From positions 434,001 through 498,000 of the forward strand of contig NZ_VCNM01000001.1 of the NCBI RefSeq assembly GCF_007671725.1: a stretch of 64,000 bases of DNA. The letters run 5' to 3'. The stretch is from Halorubrum depositum (GTDB lineage: Archaea > Halobacteriota > Halobacteria > Halobacteriales > Haloferacaceae). How positions within the stretch are numbered: the stretch's first letter is position 1; each line of letters starts with the position of its first letter. Positions 58,730-64,000 of this stretch are shown here, piece after piece. Below the pieces are notes generated by a model. It saw nothing but the letters and a program-made list of their open reading frames with translations. It was not told where the DNA came from and did not search any database. The translations under genes and the position numbers were made by a program.

Positions 58730-58966
58730 ATGACCGACATCGAACCTGACAAGACCGTCGACGCCAGAGGAGCCGCCTGCCCCGGTCCCCTGATGGACCT
58801 CATCGGAGCGATCCGAGGGGCCGACTCCGGCGCGGTGATACGGCTCCTGAGCGACAACGAGCAGTCGCGCACCGACGTTCCGGAGTGGGCCGAGGAGGCG
58901 GGTAACGAGCTGCTCGCCGTCGAAGAGGGCGACGATCACACCGCGTTCTACGTGGAGAAAGCATGA
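58730..58966 (+). CDS. TusA-family sulfurtransferase
   Basis: 78-aa TusA fold: KTVDARGAACPGPLMDLIGA carries the persulfide-bearing Cys17 in the CPxP motif. TusA proteins pass sulfane sulfur between enzymes. Its ATG follows a long AT-rich promoter (58670-58695, catatacaatac). It is coupled to the flavoprotein gene by a 4-bp overlap and heads the sulfur region. Confidence 0.93.
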   Translation: MTDIEPDKTVDARGAACPGPLMDLIGAIRGADSGAVIRLLSDNEQSRTDVPEWAEEAGNELLAVEEGDDHTAFYVEKA

Positions 58967-60105
58967 CTGAACGCGTCGTCATCGTCGGCGGCGGGACCGG
59001 CGGATCGGTCCTCGCGAACGACCTCGCCGACCGGCTCGAATCCAAACTCGACGCCGGCGACGTCGAGGTGACGCTCGTCAACGACGGCCCCGACCACGTT
59101 TACAAACCGGTGTGGCTGTACGTCCCCTTCGGCCAGCGCGAGACGGCGGACGGTCGACGTCGGCTCGACGAGCTCGTCGACGACGCGGTCGACCTCCGAA
59201 TCGATCGCGTGACCGATATCGACACGGAGGCCGAACAGCTGGGGTTCAGCGACGGGCCGACGATGGGATACGACCACCTCGTGCTGGCGACCGGGTCGAC
59301 GCTGAGGCCCGAACGGGTCCCCGGCCTCGCGGAGGGGGGATACAACTACTACAGCGAGTCGGGCGCGACCGACCTCCGAGAGGAGCTGCTGGAGTTCACC
59401 GAGGGCGAGCTCGTGTTGAGCGTCGTCGGCACGCCGCACATGTGCCCCGCCGCGCCGCTGGAGTTCGTCTTCATGGCCGACGACTGGTTCCGGCAGCGCG
59501 GGCTCCGAGAGGACGTCGACATCACCTACACGTACCCGATCCAGCGCGTCCACGGCAACCCCCACATCGCCGAGTGGGCGAGGCCGATCATGGACGAGCG
59601 CGGCATCGAGGTCGAGACGTTCTTCAACGCCGAATCGGTCGACCCGGAGGCGGAGACGATCACCTCGATGGAGGGGACCGAGCTCGACTACGACCTCCTC
59701 GTGTCGATTCCGCCGCACGGCGGCATCGACCTGATCGAGGAGGCGGGGCTCGGCGACGACGGCTGGGTCGACGTGAACAAGCACACGCTCGAGGCCGAGG
59801 CCGCCGAGAACGTCTACGCGCTCGGCGACACCGCGGCCACCGGCGTCCCGAACGCGGGCAGCGTCGCGCACTACCAGGCCGGCGTCGTCGGTCGGCGCCT
59901 CGCCAGCGAGATCCGCGGGCGGCCGGCGACGGCGACGTACGACGGGAAGACGCTGTGCTTCATCGAGACGGGCATGGACGCGGCGTCGTACGTCGAGTTC
60001 GACTACGAGAACCCGCCGGCGCCGGCGCCGCCGTCGCGGAAGCTCCACTGGTCGAAGCTGGCGTACAACGAGTCGTACTGGCTCACCGCACGGGGGTTGC
60101 TCTGA
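58963..60105 (+). CDS. Sulfide:quinone oxidoreductase-like flavoprotein
   Basis: 380-aa FAD protein: N-terminal dinucleotide loop VVIVGGGTGGSVLANDLAD, second loop YDHLVLATGSTLRPERVPG, and FAD-binding ENVYALGDTAATGVPNAGS. PHMCPAAPLEFVFMADDWF holds the Cys typical of SQR-like enzymes of this group. It probably oxidises sulfide or a persulfide carrier (TusA) and reduces quinone at the membrane face. It lies between TusA and DUF1641, the usual partner. Confidence 0.9.
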   Translation: MTERVVIVGGGTGGSVLANDLADRLESKLDAGDVEVTLVNDGPDHVYKPVWLYVPFGQRETADGRRRLDELVDDAVDLRIDRVTDIDTEAEQLGFSDGPTMGYDHLVLATGSTLRPERVPGLAEGGYNYYSESGATDLREELLEFTEGELVLSVVGTPHMCPAAPLEFVFMADDWFRQRGLREDVDITYTYPIQRVHGNPHIAEWARPIMDERGIEVETFFNAESVDPEAETITSMEGTELDYDLLVSIPPHGGIDLIEEAGLGDDGWVDVNKHTLEAEAAENVYALGDTAATGVPNAGSVAHYQAGVVGRRLASEIRGRPATATYDGKTLCFIETGMDAASYVEFDYENPPAPAPPSRKLHWSKLAYNESYWLTARGLL

Positions 60106-60107
60106 CC

Positions 60108-60749
60108 ATGTCCGAGGAACGCGTCGCCGGGGACGGCGTCGCCGAGCGGAGCGACCTCGAGGCGGCGATCGAGGAGAACCCGGAGGCGGTCGCCGAGTTC
60201 GTGGAGCGCCTCGACGCGGTGAACGAGCTGCTCGACGTGCTCTCGCTCGGCGAGAACGCGCTCGACGACGAGATGGTCCGTGAGCTCTCGGCGACGGGGG
60301 CGACGCTCGCCGAGTCCGCCGACGGGATCGCGACCGACGAGACCGTCGCGCTGGCCGAGACGGTCGGCGAGAACGGCGGTGAGCTGCGGGAGGCGCTCGA
60401 GACGCTAGTCGTCCTCCAGCGGAGCGGGACGCTGGACGAACTGGCCGAGATCGCCGAGGTCGGCTCGCTGGCGACCGCCGCGCTCGACGACGAGATGGTC
60501 GCCTCGTTGGCCGGCACCGGCGCCGCGCTCGGGGAGGTCGCGCAGACGGCCGCGGACGACGACACGAGCGACGGCGTCGAGACGCTGCTGACGAGCCTCG
60601 GCGAAGCGGAGCGCGAGCCCCCCGAACGGGTCGGGCCCGTCGGCCTGGTCCGCGAGCTGCGCGATCCGGACGTCCAGCACGGCCTCGGCTATCTGCTGGC
60701 GCTCGCGGGCGCGCTCGGCCGCAAGCGATCCGACGGCGACGAGCGCTGA
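60108..60749 (+). CDS. DUF1641 protein, partner of SQR-like enzyme
   Basis: 213-aa acidic helical protein. PVGLVRELRDPDVQHGLGYL near the C-terminus is the DUF1641 signature. A tandem helical repeat is visible (ALDDEMVRELSATGATLAES and ALDDEMVASLAGTGAALGEV). DUF1641 proteins accompany SQR-like or formate-dehydrogenase-like enzymes and may hold them at the membrane. ATG 60108 is 2 bp after the flavoprotein stop. Confidence 0.88.
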   Translation: MSEERVAGDGVAERSDLEAAIEENPEAVAEFVERLDAVNELLDVLSLGENALDDEMVRELSATGATLAESADGIATDETVALAETVGENGGELREALETLVVLQRSGTLDELAEIAEVGSLATAALDDEMVASLAGTGAALGEVAQTAADDDTSDGVETLLTSLGEAEREPPERVGPVGLVRELRDPDVQHGLGYLLALAGALGRKRSDGDER

Positions 60750-60910
60750 CGTCGCGCCCGACTCATCACCGACCGGCGCGCGAGCGAGGCGGGTTCGGCT
60801 TCGCGAAACCCTCGGCGGGTGATCTGTTCTGCAACCGTTGCGGCCGATCGGGAGCGGTTGCGATCGACAGTGGGTGCTTCCGTTACAGTTCGTCGGTCTG
60901 TCAGTAACTG

Positions 60911-60918
60911 TTTATAAG
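60911..60918 (+). promoter_or_regulatory. Orphan TATA box antisense to the DsrE gene end
   Basis: TTTATAAG follows an inverted repeat ACAGTT (60885-60890) / AACTGT (60906-60911). Initiation near 60938 would make a plus-strand RNA running into the 3' end of the DsrE gene (61048-61635, minus). No downstream open frame looks real. The gap 60750-61047 holds nothing else that I can name, apart from a GCAACCG/CGGTTGC inverted repeat near 60832-60861. Confidence 0.35.
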
Positions 60919-61047
60919 CGAGCGCCCGGAGCTTCGGAGGCGTCTGCCGTCACGGCGGCTGCGACGGCGAATGGCGGAGAATTCGGACCCGAATCCACCG
61001 AGCCGATCGAGGCTCGCGAGCGACCGAGACGCGCGTCCGTCGACGGA

Positions 61048-61635
61048 TCAGACCAGAAGCTGGATGTCGGCTTCGGCCATGTCCTGTAGGGCCGTCGCGG
61101 CGCCGACGCCCGTGGTGACGCCGTCGTAGAAGTCGTCCTCGTCGTAGTCCATCAGGTCGATGGTCATCTGACACGCCTGGAACTCGACGCCCATGTCGAG
61201 GCTCGTCTCCAGGAGCTCCTCGACGGTGGCCGTGTCGTTGTCCGCGATGCGCTTTTCCATCATCTTCGTCGTCACGCGGTCCATCCCGGGGAGCGCGGCG
61301 ACGGCGTTCGGGACGGGCATGTTCGGGTTGCCGACGGAGCTGAGCTTGAGGTTCTTCGACCGCTCCTCGTGGAGGATGTCGAGCCCCCAGAACGTGTGGA
61401 ACACCGTGACGTCGTAGCCGAAGGCGGCGGCGGTGCTGGCGAGGATGAGCGGCGGGTACGCCATGTCGAGCGTCCCCTTCGTCGCGATGATGCTCATCTT
61501 CTTGGCGTCGTCCTCGCCGGTCGCCTCGCCGAGCGCCGCCTCCAACTCGTCGACGCGCGCGGCCAGTTCGGCGCGCGAGGGCGCGTCGTCCGCCGAGGAT
61601 TCGGTCCCGTCCGGGGACGGTGTGTCGGCGCTCAT
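61048..61635 (-). CDS. DsrE/F/H-like sulfur-relay protein
   Basis: 195-aa protein. After an acidic 40-residue start with a short coil, the DsrE fold begins: KKMSIIATKGTLDMAYPPLI, YDVTVFHTFWGLDIL, VGNPNMPVPNAVAALPGMD and VEFQACQMTIDLM with the active Cys155. Such proteins accept or donate persulfide with TusA partners. It lies 2 bp after the TusA gene, so the pair is one unit, facing the upstream SQR operon. Confidence 0.92.
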   Translation of the reverse strand: MSADTPSPDGTESSADDAPSRAELAARVDELEAALGEATGEDDAKKMSIIATKGTLDMAYPPLILASTAAAFGYDVTVFHTFWGLDILHEERSKNLKLSSVGNPNMPVPNAVAALPGMDRVTTKMMEKRIADNDTATVEELLETSLDMGVEFQACQMTIDLMDYDEDDFYDGVTTGVGAATALQDMAEADIQLLV

Positions 61636-61637
61636 CG

Positions 61638-61883
61638 TCACTCCGTCTTGCGGACGTAGTGTTTGTACACGTCGTCGCCTTCCTCCTGACCGACGAGCTC
61701 GACGCCGGCGGTCCCCGCGGCCCAGCCGTCGATGTCGCTCACGCTTCCCGGGTCGGTCGCCAGCACTTCGAGGACCTCGCCTTCGGTCAGTTCGTCGATC
61801 GCTCCCTTCGTCTTCACGACCGGCATGGGACACGATGCGCCTTTCACGTCGAGCGTCTCCGCGATATCGTATTCTGCACTCAT
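61638..61883 (-). CDS. TusA-family sulfurtransferase (second copy)
   Basis: 81-aa TusA fold with Cys18 in ETLDVKGASCPMPVVKTK and the family end DDVYKHYVRKTE. It is coupled to the DsrE gene and divergent from the rhodanese-lactamase fusion across a 248-bp AT-rich gap. Two distinct TusA proteins in 3 kb (the other at 58730) suggest a chain of sulfur carriers rather than tRNA thiolation alone. Confidence 0.94.
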   Translation of the reverse strand: MSAEYDIAETLDVKGASCPMPVVKTKGAIDELTEGEVLEVLATDPGSVSDIDGWAAGTAGVELVGQEEGDDVYKHYVRKTE

Positions 61884-61915
61884 TGGTTATCTGCTCCGTT
61901 GGTCTGTATTGGAGC

Positions 61916-61930
61916 TATCACACAATATTC
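61916..61930 (-). promoter_or_regulatory. Conserved ATATTGTG element before TusA
   Basis: On the minus strand GAATATTGTGTGATA ends 33 bp before ATG 61883. The 12-mer AATATTGTGTGA also lies in the thioredoxin promoter (56830-56841), and ATATTGTG recurs upstream of the rhodanese-lactamase gene (62062-62069). It may be the TATA element itself or a shared regulator site. Confidence 0.4.
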
Positions 61931-62131
61931 TCGCCACGGTTAAAAGAATGTTGTTTCTTGGGTGTGTCGCGAACAACCGATTCCGACGGGTTTGCGTGAA
62001 ACACCGATAAGTCGCCACCTAAACGTGTAAACTGTACTATATGCGCTCCGAGCTCGACATTATATTGTGCAGTTATTGAATTACTATGAGAACCCTTTTG
62101 TACGTTCACCCGGTAGGATGGGGTGTACAAC

Positions 62132-63325
62132 ATGGACGCTGAAGATTTCCCGACGCCGGACGTCGACGTCGAAACGATCGCACCGGACACGCTGAAAGAG
62201 CGCATCGACGCGGGCGAGGCCGTCACGCTCCTCGACGCACGCATGCAATCCGACTACGAGGAATGGCGCATCGACGGCGAGAACGTCACGTCGATCAACG
62301 TCCCGTACTTCGAGTTCCTCGACGACGAGATCGACGGGGACGTCCTCGAACGGATCCCCGAGGACCGCGAGGTGACCGTCCTGTGCGCGAAGGGCGGCGC
62401 CAGCGAGTACGTCGCGGGCACGCTCGCGGAGCGCGGCTACGACGTGAACCACCTCGAAGAGGGCATGAACGGCTGGGCGGGCATCTACGAGGCCGTCGAA
62501 GTCGCCGACTACGACGGCGCGGGCACGCTGGTGCAGTACCAGCGCCCCTCGTCCGGGTGTCTCGGCTACCTCCTCTACGACGACGGCGAGGCGGCGATCA
62601 TCGACCCGCTGCGCGCGTTCACCGACCGCTACCTCGACGACGCCGCCGACCTCGGCGTCGACATCGAGTACGCGCTTGACACGCACATCCACGCCGATCA
62701 CATCTCGGGCGTGCGCGACCTCGACGCGGAGGGCGTCGAGGGCGTCATCCCCGAGGCGGCCGTCGACCGCGGCGTCACCTACGCCGACGAGCTGACCACG
62801 GCTGCGGACGGCGACACCTTCCAAGTCGGCGACGCGGCCATCGAGGTCGTCTCCACGCCCGGCCACACGACCGGGATGACCTCGTACCTCGTCGACGAGA
62901 GCCTGCTCGCGACCGGCGACGGGCTGTTCGTCGAGAGCGTCGCCCGCCCGGACCTCGAGGAGGGCGACGACGGCGCGCCGGACGCGGCGCGCATGCTGTA
63001 CGAGTCCCTGCAGGAGCGCGTTCTCACCCTGCCCGACGACACGCTGATCGGGGGCGCGCACTTCAGCGACGCCGCCGAGCCCGCCGAGGACGGCACCTAC
63101 ACCGCTCCGATCGGCGAACTCGTCGAGGAGATGGACGCGCTCACGATGGAGGAAGACGCGTTCGTCGAACTCATCCTCTCCGATATGCCGCCGCGGCCGG
63201 CCAACTACGAGGACATCATCGCGACGAACCTCGGTCAGAACGCCGTCGACGACGAGGAGGCGTTCACCCTCGAACTCGGGCCGAACAACTGCGCCGCGAG
63301 CCAGGACTCGCTCGCGGGTGACTGA
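62132..63325 (+). CDS. Rhodanese + metallo-beta-lactamase fusion (persulfide dioxygenase-like)
   Basis: 397-aa fusion. Residues 12-125 are a rhodanese domain with active Cys85 in VTVLCAKGGASEYVAG. Residues 130-380 are a metallo-beta-lactamase fold with THIHADHISG (His185, His187, Asp189, His190) and further metal ligands in STPGHTTGM and LATGDGLF, the mononuclear-iron pattern of ETHE1/persulfide dioxygenases. Likely role: rhodanese feeds persulfide to the dioxygenase, yielding sulfite. ATG 62132 is preferred over GTG 62123. It is divergent from TusA-DsrE and followed by sulfur transporters 11 bp later. Confidence 0.93.
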   Translation: MDAEDFPTPDVDVETIAPDTLKERIDAGEAVTLLDARMQSDYEEWRIDGENVTSINVPYFEFLDDEIDGDVLERIPEDREVTVLCAKGGASEYVAGTLAERGYDVNHLEEGMNGWAGIYEAVEVADYDGAGTLVQYQRPSSGCLGYLLYDDGEAAIIDPLRAFTDRYLDDAADLGVDIEYALDTHIHADHISGVRDLDAEGVEGVIPEAAVDRGVTYADELTTAADGDTFQVGDAAIEVVSTPGHTTGMTSYLVDESLLATGDGLFVESVARPDLEEGDDGAPDAARMLYESLQERVLTLPDDTLIGGAHFSDAAEPAEDGTYTAPIGELVEEMDALTMEEDAFVELILSDMPPRPANYEDIIATNLGQNAVDDEEAFTLELGPNNCAASQDSLAGD

Positions 63326-63336
63326 GACTGCCATCG

Positions 63337-63891
63337 ATGCCTGACCCACTCGTCGCGCAGGCGGCCGCCGATCTGTTCCCAAACGGGGTCAGCCGGTACG
63401 CCGTCGGCGGGCTGCTCGTCGGCCTCGGCGCGGTCGTGATATACGTCGGAACGGGGATCGCGGCCGGCGCGAGCACCTTCCTCGAGTCGACGCTGTCGTA
63501 CGTGTCGGGGCAGTCGCGGTTCCAGCGGTACGTGAGCTCTCGCGACTGGCGCGTCGTGTTCACGCTCGGAATCATCCTCGGCGGCGCGGCGTTCGCGGCG
63601 ACGGTCCAGTCGGGCGTCATCACGACGTCGCTCTACCAGCCCGGAACGACCGGGCGGACCTACGAGCTCGCCGGCGTGACCCTGTGGCTGACCGACGTCC
63701 AGCCGTGGCGGCTGTTCGTCGGCGGCGTCCTCGTCGGCATCGGGACCCGAATCGGGAAGGGATGCACCTCGGGGCACGGCGTCTGCGGCGTCGGGTCGGC
63801 GTCGAAGACGTCGCTGGTCGGCGTGGCGACGTTCCTGACCGTGGCGATCGGGACGGCGCAAGTCGTCGCCGCGCTGGGGGTGAGCCCGTAA
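63337..63891 (+). CDS. YeeE/YedE family transporter, first half
   Basis: 184-aa membrane protein with about five helices and the conserved Cys motif GTRIGKGCTSGHGVCGVG of YeeE/YedE (TsuA-type thiosulfate transporters). In haloarchaea the two halves of the transporter are usually separate genes, and the second follows here, overlapping by one base (TAATG). Next to the persulfide dioxygenase fusion, it probably imports thiosulfate or a related sulfur compound. Confidence 0.92.
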   Translation: MPDPLVAQAAADLFPNGVSRYAVGGLLVGLGAVVIYVGTGIAAGASTFLESTLSYVSGQSRFQRYVSSRDWRVVFTLGIILGGAAFAATVQSGVITTSLYQPGTTGRTYELAGVTLWLTDVQPWRLFVGGVLVGIGTRIGKGCTSGHGVCGVGSASKTSLVGVATFLTVAIGTAQVVAALGVSP

Positions 63892-64000
63892 TGGCGGACA
63901 GACATCCGCTGTTCAAGCCGCTGATCTTCGTCGGCGGTCTGATCTTCGGGTTCGGGCTCGGCTTCAGCCACATGGCGCGGCCGGAGGTCGTGTTGAACTT
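63891..64000 (+). CDS. YeeE/YedE (DUF6691-type) second half, cut by window end
   Basis: Starts MADRHPLFKPLIFVGGLIFG and continues FGLGFSHMARPEVVLNF before the sequence ends. The GLGFSHMARPEVVLNF text is the conserved start of the second YeeE/YedE half. Only 36 complete codons are visible. It is translationally coupled to the first half. Confidence 0.88.
   Translation, partial: MADRHPLFKPLIFVGGLIFGFGLGFSHMARPEVVLN

Noticed and set aside
60838-61089. 83-codon plus-strand frame in the gap after DUF1641
   Set aside because: No ribosome site, no recognisable fold, codon use unlike neighbours, and it runs across the orphan TATA box.
1-64000. tRNA, rRNA, transposase, integrase or phage genes
   Set aside because: I looked for tRNA-like stems, conserved rRNA segments and transposase motifs by eye and saw none. 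This does not exclude a diverged element.

Overview
The window is chromosomal DNA of a halophilic archaeon, most like a Halorubrum-type haloarchaeon. The signs are very high GC, strongly acidic predicted proteins, TATA-type promoters with short or absent leaders, many four-base ATGA or GTGA gene overlaps, and typical archaeal or haloarchaeal genes: a proteasome alpha subunit, GTP cyclohydrolase IIa, NMD3, PDCD5, a PitA-type fusion, an Fe-S XPD-like helicase and split YeeE/YedE genes. I saw no rRNA, tRNA, CRISPR array, transposase or phage gene. The species is not proven.

Layout. 1-13.6 kb is mixed housekeeping: a MOSC protein cut by the window edge, a proteasome alpha subunit with a repeat tail, a secreted protein with a MacB-type ABC exporter, thyA with dihydrofolate reductase, a 418-bp gap holding four perfect hairpins behind a TATA box, hisI, a DUF92 membrane protein, a HAD phosphatase and GTP cyclohydrolase IIa. 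13.7-31.9 kb carries small Cys/His proteins, an SDR, a PadR regulator, a coproheme-decarboxylase/monooxygenase fusion with a His-rich linker, UspA, a DHH phosphoesterase, a PfkB kinase, a PP-loop/PDCD5 pair, NMD3, an orphan UPF0175 gene, an Fe-S helicase, an acyl-CoA ligase, a tRNA methylthiotransferase and a large REC-GAF-PAS-GAF kinase. 32-41.2 kb holds sucCD and fumC, BolA, OsmC, a protein with an FtsZ-like C-terminal domain but no GTPase loop, an RHH regulator, an esterase and a Rieske protein.

41.2-53.9 kb is the standout region: a complete aerobic carbon monoxide dehydrogenase system. The minus-strand operon runs coxG-coxM-coxS-coxL, then an XdhC-YHS fusion, a MoxR ATPase (coxD), a VWA protein (coxE), a DUF4213/DUF364 protein and a second XdhC. 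CoxL has the form I active-site motif AYRCSFR and the order is the form I order M-S-L. Divergent from it are moeA and a MobA/MocA-like nucleotidyltransferase, which fit synthesis of the molybdopterin cytosine dinucleotide cofactor. The unit therefore looks self-contained: structural genes, membrane recruitment, metal and sulfur insertion, and cofactor synthesis.

54-64 kb contains small regulators, an HpcH/HpaI aldolase, a membrane histidine kinase, thioredoxin and an M20 peptidase, then a sulfur-trafficking region: TusA, an SQR-like flavoprotein, DUF1641, DsrE-TusA, a rhodanese-metallo-beta-lactamase fusion and two YeeE/YedE half-genes, the last cut by the window end. These are consistent with uptake and oxidation of reduced sulfur or persulfide.
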